Positions 1 to 11,802 of a DNA stretch of 64,000 nt are shown piece after piece (position 1 is the first letter of the stretch; every line of letters begins with the position of its first letter). A program made the position numbers and the translations under genes. The notes under the pieces are model-generated. The model was not told where the DNA came from. It did no database searches and saw nothing but the letters and a program-made list of their open reading frames with translations. Source of the DNA: Arsenophonus sp052171895 (lineage in GTDB: Bacteria; Pseudomonadota; Gammaproteobacteria; Enterobacterales; Enterobacteriaceae); the NCBI GenBank assembly GCA_052171895.1, contig JBQMRN010000004.1, positions 1 to 64,000 of the forward strand, in the 5' to 3' direction.

Positions 1-79
1 AGCAAAGCGACGAGGAACGAACAACTAAAGCGAGCGAAGCGGAAGATCTACAGAACTAATAGAGACATGCGCTTACACT

Positions 80-706
80 ACAATTACCTGAAAGATCATT
101 ATTTTGATGGTCAATCATTGACTCCGATTTCTCGTTTTCTAGCTTTTCTATGTGGGATATAATGCTTTTCTTTAAAGGATTCAAAGGATTTAGGGAAAAT
201 ATTTCATAAATTTCAATAATACAACACTTACTGAATTTATGTTGCCTGTCGCGCGTTGTGGGGGCCGCCACTTGAAGAAAGGAAGCAGTGATACGCCATC
301 TAAACTCTGTCTTTAAATCAATTTCAATATACATTGCAGATAATTAAAGCATTTATTCTTGTGATGTAATTTCGCAAGATGACTTTTAATAAGATTGTTA
401 AATATTTTTCTGTAATCCTGGATTTTGCAACGATATTGCTGTAAGCCTAATGAATATCCTCAGTGGATAAGATTTTTACTATAACAATATGGGTAGAAAA
501 AATGAAATGAATTACTTCAATATATGAATTGACATCATTCGATAGATTATCCATGAGCCAACTAATGAGATGTAGCTTTATGTTGGCAGGGAGTTAGGAA
601 AGAGTCTCTCTGATCTGTATGACTATTTATTTTTTCATGGCAACCTTTGTAGCAAAATCCTTCATACAGTATAAGAGATTTCTACCGACAACTTTTGGTA
701 ACATCC
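80..706 (-). mobile_element. IS1595-family element, 5' part, truncated
   Basis: Reverse-strand decayed IS. Around 60-330 it gives transposase fragments related to the IS1595 (zinc-ribbon plus DDE) family, including the DLKTEFRWR stretch that corresponds to 'LKTAFRWR' in the other copies here. The 5' terminal repeat lies near 690-706 (compare the termini at 22658 and 60025). The 3' half is missing on the left; bases 1-79 are not recognised. Frameshifts and stops prevent any full transposase. The family is clear; the left boundary is approximate. Confidence 0.75.
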
Positions 707-1894
707 AATAATTTCTTCAGGAATTAATCTAAATGGCTCTGAACAAGTATTTCAAAAAACATAAACTCGGCAAATCATGGCGGCAACTACTCGTAACTTC
801 CAGTGTTATACCACCACCTGTTTATATCCGAAGCGCTTTATGATCTCCTTCCTAGATGAAAGTAATTATGGTAAGCCAACTGAATTTTATGAGATCTAAA
901 AAGAGGCCATACAGCAATGCGTCCAACTTCTGGGCCCTCAATTTTTCTCGATACGTAATATTATTCCCATACAGTGACGATTATCCGTGATTTTGAGCAC
1001 AACCACTGGCCATAGTGATGATGCTGGATACAACTCTACTAATTGGCAATGACTAAAAATATGCTTTCCGATGAATTCATTACTTATATGGAACTGGGAA
1101 TTATCTTCGTTTCTTTTGCTCCACTGGACAAACACACGGATATAACTCGGCTGAAAGACCTGACGAATGCGAATAGGATGACTATTTCTGCTTTATTAGT
1201 GAAAGAGGCCAATAGGGTAATTTACTCCAATCTAGACCCTCGCTCTGTTAAACTTCTTTTTATCATTGATGACGCTTGGAATAAAATTTCTTAAAAAACA
1301 GGCTTAAAGCATCAGTTTTTAGATGTGTTTATCTGTTAAAATCTCATTAGTCTTTCTGGTCTCCTTGGGCAGCACATTTGCGACAGGAAGCAGTAGGCGT
1401 TACTTGAAGGCGCAGTACGGACGAAATTATTGGAAAGTGCACTTTGGTAAGAAGATAAAATGGCTTGGCATAGCGTGAAATACCTCGGTCGTTATCTTAA
1501 ACGTTCGCTTGTATCCGCATCAAAACTGCGGGATTACAGAGTGGGTAGTTGTGTATCATTACTATGATAACCGCACTCAACAATACTGGCAGTAGACACT
1601 AAGGCAAGAAGATATGATCGAACGCTATATTAGCCATATTCCGAGAAACTATTTTAAGATGCTGCGTTACTATGGTTTCTTATTGAATCGTAAACGTGCA
1701 GGGAACACTATTGCCAAAAGTTATAAGCCGCTGGAGATATGATGGCCCGTAAAAAGCTCAAAAATTAGGATTTGTCATGCTGATAAAAAGATTCTTTCGC
1801 AGAGATCCCCGTATAAATGTATTCTATTTGGGAACAGGCTACTTTTTACCAGCGCTCATTAGGAGGATAAAACAGGTAATGGAATTGTTGTCGA
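707..1894 (+). mobile_element. IS91-family element, truncated at both ends
   Basis: Decayed copy of an IS91-type (HUH/Y2 rolling-circle) element, aligning to the fuller copies at 33876-35917 and 52119-54138. Around 1600-1740 fragments such as HIPRNYFKMLRYYGF match the conserved C-terminal block of IS91 transposases. The 5' end is missing and the 3' end is cut by the IS256 that begins at 1895. Stops in all frames; no function expected. Confidence 0.7.
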
Positions 1895-3199
1895 ATTATT
1901 AGTAAATTTAGTGTATGAAAGTCAAGCTAAGCTCAGTTCTAATGCTTCGTAAATCTATACTCAATCTTTAAATTGGACGTTATTTTAGCATAGAGTAGTT
2001 AGTAAGTCAAATCTTTCCCACAGATGATTACAGCTTTTCTCAGCAGATTGTAGCAGATTAAATAGCATTGAAAGGGTTGTTTTCTCGAACCATAGATTCT
2101 TTGAACCGAACGTGTCGAGTTTCGTAGGCTAAGTTGTAAAAACTGATTCAATCGAATTCGTCGTTCTTATTGTGAGATGTCACAACTGCGCTGATGGAAA
2201 ATTATAGAATGCTAGAAGTTCTTCTTGATCTTTTTCCAGCTTCTTGATTGCTTCAAGATACTTCGCTGAAAACCTTAGTAAAAACATCAAGGACTTTATT
2301 AACGGCATCTTGTCTCTCTACTAGGTAGAGCTCCCGCAGCTCAGCCTGAATTTTTTGTTGCATGCCTTTTAAAAATAAAGCTAGCACATTAGCTGTTTTG
2401 TATACCCAATAGCGTTGGTACTACGTGTCCTGGAATAATAATTTTCCCATTGCATTTTAAAAACAAAGAAAACCATTTCCTATAGCAAGCCTGTGAGATA
2501 CGTTTAAGCCAACTTGCTCTCAAGCTATTGAGAAGTTAGATTCAAGTTCGCTTCTGATTCTTGATAAACATCTTCGACCACAACTAGCTTCTTAGGTCCA
2601 TGCTTAGTAACGCCAATAATGAGCAGCAGGAAAAAGCAATCATCTTGCCTGAGATGACTGTATATGTCATCAGCCAAGAAATAAAGGTAGCGCGTATCGC
2701 TTAAATCATACAGACAGTATTGTCTATGCTCTTTCAAGCCATTGCTATTTCAGTCTAGTGATGGTACTTGGCAGAGAGACTATGTGGTTTCAGCGAGAAA
2801 GCCCCCCCAATGGGTTCCTGAAAATCATGTGTGGAGCAGGGATATGCGGCCTAGCAATTTATACGCTTTAAATAAGGCGGTAGTAACGAGCTGTTGAAGC
2901 ATATTCCATTGGTCGCTACAATCCCACTAACATTAGGCACTTTTGACAAGGCAGCACTTTACCATGTTGTCGAAGCATAGCTTCGAGCTCTCAGCATCAA
3001 CGGCGATGGTTATCAGCTGCTTGGTACTATTAGGGATGAGTGCATGCAATGGATCAGCGGTAATATCTTGTTTTGTGGATATTTGTAAGGTAGAATTTCA
3101 TGGCATATCATCTATATATTGTTGAATTTATTTATGAAATCAATCAGCAGAATGCGTTACCCTCCCCTGAAACCCTATACACCAGAAATTAGCATAACT
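1895..3199 (-). mobile_element. IS256-family element, copy 1 (dead)
   Basis: Mutator-type (IS256) transposase remnant on the minus strand. The piece around 2525-2737 reads LSDTRYLYFLADDIYSHLRQ and then a LLLIIGVTKHG block typical of IS256 transposases. The ends resemble the imperfect terminal repeats shared by ten copies in this window (outer ends begin agttat). It lies inside IS1595 sequence on the right: the text after 3199 continues IS1595. Confidence 0.8.
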
Positions 3200-3783
3200 C
3201 TGTGCGATAATAACGCTTCCCTTTAAAGGATTCATGGAAAAGTGTTTCGTCGACGTTAACAATAGCAGTTAGTGCATTTCTGTTGGGTATCGCCGTGGAA
3301 TCAAGGAAGCAGTGACGGCATCTAAACGTTGTTTTGAAAACAATGCCCTGTTTATTTCGCTGTCTTCCGTAAAATCAAGCTATTCAACATATATTATAGA
3401 ATTATAGATAACTAAAGTATTTATGCTTGTGATGTAGTTTTCTCAGAGAACTTCTAGTTAGATTGTTAAATGTTTTCCGGCAATCCTAGATTGTGCAAAG
3501 ATATCGGTATAATCATAATGAATATATCCCCAGTGGATAACATGTTCACTGTAACAATATGGGCAGGAGATAAGCTGGAATGAGTTGCTCCAATCTGGAA
3601 ATTGAGATTATCCAACAGATTATAACTGAGCCAACTAATGAGATGCAGCTTTATGCTGGCAGGAATAAAGAAAAAATTCTCTTTAATTTTTATGACTATT
3701 TGCTTTTTCATGGCAATCCGCTATAGCGAAAATCCTTTATATAGTATGAAGGATTTCTACTAATAACCTTTGCTAATATAGTC
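3200..3783 (-). mobile_element. IS1595-family element, 5' part, abutting fabI
   Basis: 5' half of a minus-strand IS1595 element. Its terminal repeat (about 3765-3783) sits directly on the last native codon of fabI, so the first bases of the IS supply the final codons and stop of that gene. The 3' half is missing beyond the IS256 on its left. The transposase is broken. Confidence 0.8.
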
Positions 3784-4569
3784 TTTTAACTCCAGTTCGT
3801 TCATGGTAGCAATACTGAAGCCACCGTCAACATGTAGAATTTCACCGGTAACACCCGTCGATAAATTAGAGCATAAAAAAGCGGCACAATTACCAATATC
3901 TTCCTTTGTCACTGTACGGTGAATTGGGGTTACTGATTCACAATGTAAAAGCATTTTACGAAAATTTTTAATGCCAGATGCCGCCAAAGTTCGGATTGGA
4001 CCAGCTGAAATGCCATTAACACGAATAGCTTCAGCCCCCATTGCATTTGCCATATAACGGACATTTGCTTCAAGGGAAGCTTTTGCTAATCCCATGATAT
4101 TATAGTTAGGGATAGCACGCTCAGCACCTAAATAACTTAGGGTAACCAGGGCAGAATGAGGATTTAACATTTTTCGACAAGCTTTTGCTAATGCAACAAA
4201 GCTGTATGAACTAATATCGTGCGTAATCCGGAAGCCTTCGCGTGTCACTGCATTGACATAATCACCATCAAGTTGATTGGCTGGTGCATAGGCAATTGAA
4301 TGGACAAAACCATCGAATTTTGGCCATACTTTCGCCAGTTCGGAAAATAATGTACTGATACTTTCATCAGAAGCGACATCACATGGCAAAACAATATTAG
4401 AGCGAAAGTTATTTGCCATTTCTTCTACGCGAGATTTCAGTTTATCACCTTGATAACTGAAGGCTAGTTCAGAACCTTGCTGGTGCATTGCTTGTGCAAT
4501 GCCGTGAGCAATAGATAATTTACTAGCTAAACCAGTGATCAGAATGCGTTTATCATTCATAAAGCCCAT
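3760..4569 (-). CDS. fabI: Enoyl-[acyl-carrier-protein] reductase (NADH) FabI
   Basis: Catalyses the last reduction of each fatty-acid elongation cycle, enoyl-ACP to acyl-ACP with NADH, in the cytosol. The 269-residue product is colinear with E. coli FabI (262 aa). It keeps the nucleotide-binding GLASKLSIAHGIA segment near residues 13-25 and the catalytic SYLGAERAIPNYNIMGLAK region, with Tyr-146, Tyr-156 and Lys-163. The ATG at 4569 starts MGF as in E. coli and has an AAGGA ribosome site about 10 bases upstream. The last seven residues, DYISKGY, are absent from E. coli FabI and are encoded by the terminal repeat of the adjoining IS1595, which also supplies the stop codon. Fatty-acid synthesis is essential, so the gene is probably functional. 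Downstream of the sap operon remnant, as in E. coli. Confidence 0.95.
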   Translation of the reverse strand: MGFMNDKRILITGLASKLSIAHGIAQAMHQQGSELAFSYQGDKLKSRVEEMANNFRSNIVLPCDVASDESISTLFSELAKVWPKFDGFVHSIAYAPANQLDGDYVNAVTREGFRITHDISSYSFVALAKACRKMLNPHSALVTLSYLGAERAIPNYNIMGLAKASLEANVRYMANAMGAEAIRVNGISAGPIRTLAASGIKNFRKMLLHCESVTPIHRTVTKEDIGNCAAFLCSNLSTGVTGEILHVDGGFSIATMNELELKDYISKGY

Positions 4570-4737
4570 AAGCCAGTATCCTTGTAATTTTTAAATATTA
4601 ACACTAATGTATTTAGCATAAATTATCTATTTTAGATGGTATCTATGCATTATTTTTTAATAATCGGCAGAGATTTTATCATGATAGAAAAATATGTTAT
4701 ATAATCTCACTAATCCAATCAGTTTTTTGTTTTTATA

Positions 4738-5523
4738 CTAGTTAACATATTGGCCCCACCAGAGGCATCCATCTGTAGATAAAAGTTTACCAAAATGGCT
4801 GGCTATTAAGCGTCGGGTCACTTCATGTAAATGTGAAGTAAGCACTTCGATGGTATGATCTCTTTAGACTACAACACCATTATGTATCACTAAAATTTTA
4901 TCGCTAATATATTTTAGCATACTTAGATGTTGAGTAACATAAATATATGAAATACTTTGTTTTTCTTGTAGTTCAAGCATAAAAGTAATGATTTTAGAAC
5001 GCATTGTCATATCTAATTAACGCCAGTGCTTCATCAACAATAATAATTTCTGGTTGTAGAATTAACGCTCTTACCAGTGCTACTCTCTGTTTTTAATCTC
5101 CTGCTAACATATGCTGGTAATAGCCAGCGTGATCAGGTAATAGTCCAACTTGATGAAGGGTCTATTCTATAGGCTCTTCCTGTTCGTGAAAGGAAAGAGC
5201 ATATAGAGAATTAAAGAGATTTTAATAATTTCCAATACGTTTGTTGTATCTAAAGGAAGTACTTGGATCCTGAAATATCATACGGGTGCGTTGACTGCGA
5301 TAACCATAATCGCCAAAGTTAAACTGATGGCCATTAATAAAAATTTCACCATCACTAGCTTCAATAACACCAGATAACATGCGAGCAAGAGTTAATTTAC
5401 CTGATCCGTTAGCACTGATAATACCCAAGGTTTTAGCGCTTCTAATAGTTGACTTTGAAATAATCCGGCGCAAAAATGAAAGGATTTACTCAGATTTTTT
5501 ATTGCTACTAACGGTATTGTCAT
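4738..5523 (-). pseudogene. sapF: sapF pseudogene (peptide ABC transporter ATPase)
   Basis: Remnant of the second ATPase subunit of the Sap antimicrobial-peptide uptake ABC transporter. The start (MTIPLVAIKNLSKSF) overlaps the sapD stop in an ATGA junction. The piece at 5222-5473 retains NGSGKLTLARMLSGVIEAS and MIFQDPSTS, but its Walker A reads SANGSGKLT instead of GENGSGKST. Several stops and frameshifts follow before the C-terminal stretch near 4740-4900 (SDKILVIHNG, HLHEVTRRLIASHFG). Decayed and non-functional. Confidence 0.9.
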
Positions 5524-6525
5524 GATATTTCCTCCATGTTAAGAGGAAAATGACAAGCAAAGGCTCGATTTTTTATGCCGCGTAGCGGCGGTGTGGTAAT
5601 ACATGTTTTTTATGCATAGGGACAACGATGGCCAAGACGGCAACCGATCGGTAGGTGATCTAAAGAAGGAATAGCCCCGGGTAGGGTATTTAATCGACTT
5701 TTATGTGGAAGTTAGCTACCAAAATCTGGTACAGTATGTATTATGGCTTGCGTATAAGTATAAGGATGATGAGGTCGGATCAATAACTCTTCAGGTGTTG
5801 CACTTTCAACGGTTTGCCAACAATAGAGTACGCTAATATGATCAACTAACTTGCTCATTATTTGCATATCATGACTAATAAGTAGAATTGTCATATTATT
5901 GTTTTGATTTATAAGGTATCAAGCAGGCGAAATATTTGTGCTTGAGTTGTGGATTCCATCGCATTGGTGGGTTCGTCTGCAATGAGTAGACGTGGTTGGT
6001 TTGCAAGCGCAATGGCTATCATCACTTTCTGACATTCACCTTCCGTAAGTTCATAAGGATAACTATACATAATATCATCGTGATCTTTAACTCCGACTCG
6101 ATGTAGTAATTCTATGGCTCGTCGTCGCCTACGCCACTTAAATCGGTGCCACCAAGGACCTTTAAAAGTCCATTCTGGTATTGATTGAATAAGTTGTTTA
6201 CCAATATTTCAGACGGATCTAAGCAAGACTGCGGTTCTTGAAAGATCATTGAAATATTATGTCCTATCACTCTACGTCTTTGCCGTTCAGTAAGCTTTAA
6301 TAGATCAATATCAAGAAAATAAAAACGATCGGCATTCATTTTTAGGTTATCTTTTGTAACACCACAAATAGCCTTAGCAATTAAGTTCTTACCTGAACCG
6401 GATTCCCCAGATAAGCCACGAATTTCGCCATCATTTAACTGTAATGAAACATTATCGACTGCTTTGAGTGGACCTTTAGCGGTCATAAATTCAATAGTGA
6501 GGTTACGGATATCTAATAATGGCAT
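5520..6525 (-). pseudogene. sapD: sapD pseudogene (peptide ABC transporter ATPase)
   Basis: First ATPase subunit of the Sap transporter. The N-terminal part from the ATG at 6525 is well preserved: MPLLDIRNLTIEF, then GESGSGKNLIAKAICGV (Walker A, with Ser to Asn after GSGK) and IFQEPQSCLDPSE. The frame is lost near 6190. Later pieces at 5712-5894 keep LLISHDMQIM and PHHPYTYTQAI with a small duplication. The final codons run into sapF with an ATGA overlap. A single extra G just upstream fuses the end of sapC in frame to this start. Confidence 0.9.
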
Positions 6526-6527
6526 TA

Positions 6528-7381
6528 TTCCCACCTTAGCATTAATGGTGAAATGTAAGCCATTACCAAGTAAGTTAACAAGTAAAACACTGATCACATA
6601 ATGGCTATGCCAGGAAAAAACCCGTCAATGGCGCTACATAAATTAATTCTAAATTATTACCGAGCATGGTGCCCCATTCAGCAGTTGGTAATCTGGCACC
6701 TAAATCAAGAAAGCCTAACGCAGCCATATCTAAAATGGCCATAGAGAGAATATGAGTAATTTCGTTATCAATATAGGTGTGATATTGTGTAATATAGTAT
6801 ACCAAAGGATATAAAAGTTTGATGCACCGTTAAGTCGAGCGGCAAGAATATATTTTATATACAATTCATCACGAATAGCACTGTAAATTGTTCTAACAAT
6901 TCTTGGTAATAAAGGCTAAGCAAATTGCTATTATTGCATTTTCAAGGCTTGAACCGGTAAAAACGACAATAATAATTGCCAAAAGCAGCGAGGGAATTGA
7001 TAACAGAATATCTAACACATGATTTAAATTAGCTGATTTTAACCCATGGCTAATACCGGCTAAACAACCTAATATTAATCCAACCAGTGTTGTACTAATC
7101 GTGATCACAAGTGCAGAGCCGAAGGTAGATACTGTACCTATAAGTAATCGACTTAAAATATCACTGCCAAGATCATCAGTACCCAAAAATGCCACATTAC
7201 CATAATGCGACTAGGATGGAGGTAATAGCTGCTAGCCTAAAAATTATTGCTTAATTGTATAAGGGGCTAAATAGTCCCCAAGTAAAGTCAAAATCAGAAG
7301 AAAAATAACACCGTAAAATCAGGTAATCGCCAGAATATCATTAGATAAAAGTTGCAAGATAATTCGGATAGGGGATGGCAT
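6528..7381 (-). pseudogene. sapC: sapC pseudogene (peptide ABC transporter permease)
   Basis: Inner-membrane permease of the Sap transporter, about 296 aa in E. coli. Recognisable pieces in order: a hydrophobic N-terminus from the ATG at 7381, GTDDLGSDILSRLL and LNHVLDILLSIPSLLLAIII (about 6893-7195), then LSMAILDMAALGFLDLGARL (6605-6805) and MISVLLVNLLGNG. At least three frame breaks and internal stops separate them. Overlaps sapB upstream and is fused to sapD downstream through loss of its stop codon. Confidence 0.9.
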
Positions 7382-7399
7382 TTTTATTCACGATAAAAA

Positions 7400-8367
7400 T
7401 TATTTGAAGACATACCCATCCTTATATTTAAAAGGGTTTATCATAGCGCCTAATATATCTGATATGACATTAACGACAATAACTAAAGTACCAATAATCA
7501 TTATGCCTGCAGAAATTGCTGAATAATCATTTTGTCGAATGGCTGTTACTAACCAGCGCTCTAAGCCTGGCCAATTAAATACAAGTTCAGTGATCATCGC
7601 TAGTATAATCATAGTAGAAAATTGCAGACCAAGTTTTGGAATAATTGGAGGAAGTGCGTTGTGTAGTACATGACGTTTAATTATGGTAATGCGAGAGAGT
7701 CCTCTGGTTCTAGCTGCTTTAATATAATTTGCATCCATAACGGTTTCAGTACTATTTTTCATTAAAGATATTATTTCAGAAATTGGTGCAATAGCTAATG
7801 TAATAACTGGTAAAATCAAATACTCCAATAGATTAATCAATATTTGACTACGATAAATTGAATCCGATAACCACACATCGATCAGGAAAAACCAGTAAAA
7901 GGTTCAAAATCATATAGTAAATTAATTCGTCCTGAGACAGCTAACCAGGCTAATTTTAATGAAAAAAGCAGAATAAATAATAAAGCCAATACAAAAATTG
8001 GCATAGAAAAACCGATGAAGGTAAAATTTTTAATGATATAATCAATTGGTTTATTGCGCCAGACACCAGCAATAATGCCTGTAGGGATACTGATTATTAA
8101 AGCTAAAATAAACACTAAAAAGCACAACTCCATGGTGGCAGAAAAAGTGGCACTCAGGTGATCGCTAATGGGTTGCCCATTAATAGTAGAAAAACCGAAA
8201 TTCCAATGTAATAAACCTGTTAGATAAAAAATATAGGCATCCCATAATGATAGTCTACTTAACGGAGCATCAGTAATGAAATAGTTCAAGTTAAAACTAA
8301 CAAATGTTAGTAAAAATAAGGTAATAATTAAAAGTAATAACCGCCTTAATGCGTAAATAATCACCAT
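7400..8367 (-). pseudogene. sapB: sapB pseudogene (peptide ABC transporter permease)
   Basis: Second permease subunit (321 aa in E. coli). It starts at the ATG at 8367 (MVIIYALRRLLLL) and reads through several membrane segments to FEPFTGFS near 7885. A frameshift follows, and the rest (WLSDSIYRSQ to INPFKYKDGYVFK, 7400-7876) is intact in another frame, including the permease motif block LSRITIIKRHVLHNALPPII. With only one clear lesion it is the least damaged sap gene. The other subunits are worse, so no working transporter is expected. Confidence 0.9.
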
Positions 8368-8369
8368 GC

Positions 8370-10029
8370 GCCTCCTCCTTTTCATCATTAAAATAGAAGT
8401 CAGCCGCCGGCAGTAGGTTTTTAATAGACCCATCAGGATAAACCCAGACAAAAAAGGAATTACCAAAGGCGTTAATAATAAGTCCTTTGATATCGTAGCG
8501 ATAAACCTGTAAATATAATAAATAAGCAAGCGGTAATACCGGTAATTTTTCAGTAAGGATTATGCTTCATGGTAATAATTAATGCGATATGAAATACTTT
8601 GGCTTACTAGCGCCTTGCGTAAATTTCATCTAAATAAGAATTAGAGCATTTGTGCCAATTAGTATCCAAATCAATTGCTTGACAACTGAATAAATTGCTG
8701 GAAAAACTATCTGGATCATTACTATCGGTCAACAAAGCATCAAGAACCATGTTATGGTTGCAATCACTAAGCTTATTTTCTAATAAGTTTCCTTCTACAG
8801 GCTGAATATTTATCTTAATGCCTACTTTTGCTAAGTCTGATTGAATAAGTCCTGCAGTTTTTAACGGGCTCGAATTATAGGATGAGAAATAATGGAAACC
8901 AAAAGATCTAATTTTATACCAGCCAAGCCTAACTCTTCCAGCATTTCTTTAGCTTTTTCTGGACTATAGTCTGTCAGTTTAATTTGCTTATTATAAGCCC
9001 ATGAAGCTATTGGTAAGACAGAAGTTGCCGTTTAGCAGTACTATAGTAGATAGATTGCATTAATCTTTTATTATTAATTAAATAGGTAATAGTTTGTCTA
9101 ATTTTCAATTGATCAAGCAGCGGGTTAGTTCTGTTAAAAATTAGATAGGCGATATTCATGCCAGCACTCATCGATATCCGCAAAACGGGCATCTTCACGT
9201 ATTAGCTTTAATTGAGTAGCAGCTAGATAAACTAATACATCATATTCGCCAGTTAATAATTTAGATATGTGTCCTGTACCGCCCAGCTCCAAGATCAATT
9301 ACAACTTACTGCATTAAAGATTTGCCTTTCTATAATTATCATGCCGAGTTAGCTTGATAAATTGATTGGTTTGATAATCTACCAGCATGAAAGAACCTGT
9401 ATACCAACAGGTTGCCAATCAATAGATTCTTTATGATTAATTTTATTGAGATATTGCGTATATTCTTGCGAAAGTATTGGGGTATATAGCGACTAGCAAG
9501 ATGCCAGAGAAATGACGTATCTGGCGTATATAATTTAAATTCAACGGTATAATTATCGATCTTGCAAATACAATGAATATTGTTAGGTAATTGCAGATTA
9601 TCGAAATAAGGGTAATTACCACCTCCGATGTAATAATGAGGGTGATTTTATTAAAAATACCAGAAAAACTAAACACAACGAATACAACGTCATCAGCATT
9701 AAGTGTTCGTGCTGCTGTGAACCAATTTGTTGTTTGAAATGAAATATTGCGTTTTAGATAAATTTGATAAGTTGCTCTTTTATCAAAAGATTTCCAGTGT
9801 GAAACGAGTTCGGAATTTAGTTTATAGGTAAATGGTTTAACCTATAATAATCGATCATAAAGTTGAGCGGCTAATTGGCCTATAATCACTCCAGTGCTGA
9901 TAACTTTAGGATTAAATGTGGTGATAATGCCATTAATACAATAGATAAAACTGGTTTGACAAATTTCTAATGGAACAAGGGTATCCGGCTAAAGCATTTA
10001 TTATCTCTATATTTATTAAAATAATCCAT
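8370..10029 (-). pseudogene. sapA: sapA pseudogene (periplasmic peptide-binding protein)
   Basis: Periplasmic binding protein of the Sap transporter (about 547 aa in E. coli). Colinear fragments occur in several frames: IYCINGIITTFNPKVISTG and LAAQLYDRLL (about 9840-9980), LNADDVVF (about 9700), SAGMNIAYLIFNR and INNKRLMQSIYYSTA (9007-9198), and YRYDIKGLIINAFGNSF (about 8430). Multiple frameshifts and stops; no intact signal peptide. First gene of the operon, with a pspF remnant upstream. Confidence 0.88.
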
Positions 10030-10344
10030 AAAATTAGGTACCGCATATAAAATCTATTATAAATGCGAATAGTTTTATTGTAGCTTAACTCCTGCTATAC
10101 AATAAATAGAGTTGATAAAATTATTAGTTATTTACTAAAAGAAATTCTCAATAAAGTGCTTTGCAAAGGTTATTGATAACTATTATTATCAACTTGTTTA
10201 CTACATAGGTTATCGTCAAATACTAACTTTAATTTACTGTAGACACGAGATTATTCACATTGCTTTCAGTGATTTAATTTTATTGCTAACATCAGGTACT
10301 GGCTATTTTCTATTAATATGTATTTGTATTTTAGTTAGCTGGCA
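10030..10344. other. AT-rich spacer, no gene seen
   Basis: Separates the sapA start from the end of the pspF remnant. No reading frame with recognisable content on either strand; probably the old sap promoter region plus decayed sequence. Confidence 0.5.
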
Positions 10345-10940
10345 AATTATGTTTTCAGTAGTCTCTCCTTAATTGATGAGAGGTTAATTTTAATTGTGAA
10401 GTTTTGGGTGGGATAGGCGCTGATTAAACTGCTTATTTGTAATGCTTGTTCGAGCAAAATTTTCTCTGTTGTATATTGTCGTTATTTTAAATCGATTGGA
10501 AGTGTTTAGGCAGAGGCAGCTCATTATTTTTTTGTTACCACTGATATTATTGATTCGCTAGTAAAAGGATCAAAGACAATCAAATCTAATGATTCAGTTC
10601 TATCGCCATAACATAATAGGATAGACGGAACATTCAATGACATTCTTTAATTCACATAGATTGCCTGGCCAGGGATAATGTTAAGAATATTTTTGTGCTT
10701 TAACGATAAATCTAGGGGTAGGGGAAAAAAGAAAGATTGAGCTCGCGTGCATCTGGCATATATTAATTGCAAAATGTTCAGGCAGTAACATAATATCAGC
10801 TAATCGCTCACGTGAAGGTGAAATGTAGATGATATCAAAGTTTAGATGGTTAAGTAGATCGATACGAAATAAGGCTTTTTTAGTTAATTGATGTAAATTA
10901 GCGTTGGTTGGGCAAATAAGCCTAATTGTGACATCCAGGA
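10345..10940 (-). pseudogene. pspF: pspF pseudogene, C-terminal part
   Basis: Remnant of the sigma-54 enhancer-binding activator of the phage-shock operon. In order on the minus strand: DVTIRLICPTNANLHQL, a FRIDLLNHLNFDIIYI stretch followed by the SRERLADIMLLPEHFAI block of the AAA+ domain, WPGNLCELKNVIECSVY, then LPIDLK and LSSIKERLLK near the lost DNA-binding helix-turn-helix. Stops and frameshifts throughout. The N-terminal half is absent: an IS481 begins at 10941 in place of the preceding codons. Confidence 0.82.
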
Positions 10941-11802
10941 TGGTAGTATGGGTATTTTGAATAATTCAGGCTTAATTTGAAGCAATCTTTCATAGATTGG
11001 AATGGATTTTTATTATCCAATATTGATTGGGTAATTCCTAATTGTACAGCTAAATGTATCTATGCATAGTGATCTTAAACTCTTGACAAGAATTAAAATG
11101 ATGGCTTTGCAAAGCATCTTTTACGTGCTCATTAAATCGTTCGATCGTACCATTCATTTGAGGATAAATGAGTTGGCTAAGAAGTCGATGTTTTATAGCA
11201 AGCTTTGTACATAAAAAAGAGATGAATTTATGTTTTCCAGTAGCTAAATGTTTTCCCAGACCATAAAAGTGGTCTATGAATTCTTTGTCATTATTTATAA
11301 GTACCCGATGGGTATCCATCGGGTACTGGGTAAAGATCACGTAAAAAGTGTAGAGATATTAGCCGAGATCTTCTGTTTTCACTACCTCCTTTTTGAATTT
11401 CACGCAAATATTTTCCACTCCATATCTGCATAAACAGCGATCCAGGCCAGATCGCGATACAAAAACTGGGTTCATCAGGAATTCCTGTACAACTGCCAGG
11501 AGATCGTTGAGAGAGAGAAAAATGTTTTTGCAGGAAAACAAGACACAGCGTCGTAGGCAAATAATTGGGAATATGGCTATGATCATCATCTCGTTGTTGC
11601 CCGCTTTAGCAACAGTAAGTTTATCACATAATGCTTAGCCAAACTAGATGTAGGTTGCTCTCCTCTAGCCTAAAGAGAACCTCTAATTTTAGGTGTTCTA
11701 GTTGGCTGACGATGGAGTATTATCATCATGATATTTCCCTCAACTATATCTATCAGTAGGCATCTTGCCATAAATATGGATGTGTGATCAGGGCTCTATA
11801 AT
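10941..11802 (-). mobile_element. IS481-family element, copy a (dead)
   Basis: Minus-strand IS481-type element. The transposase piece at 11050-11340 has the DNGKEF-like NNDKEFIDHFYGLGK block, followed by PQMNGTIERFNEHV and LQSHHF, which belong to the DDE domain. Further pieces near 11291-11589 (LNDLLAVVQEF, SRSGLDRCLCRYGVENI) match the N-terminal part. Multiple frameshifts. Inserted in pspF on the left. Confidence 0.8.

Noticed and set aside
5222..5473. Small ABC ATPase gene
   Set aside because: Fragment of sapF with a damaged Walker A; flanking parts of the same gene are present in other frames.
11291..11638. Several overlapping small genes on both strands
   Set aside because: All are alternative readings of the IS481 transposase remnant.
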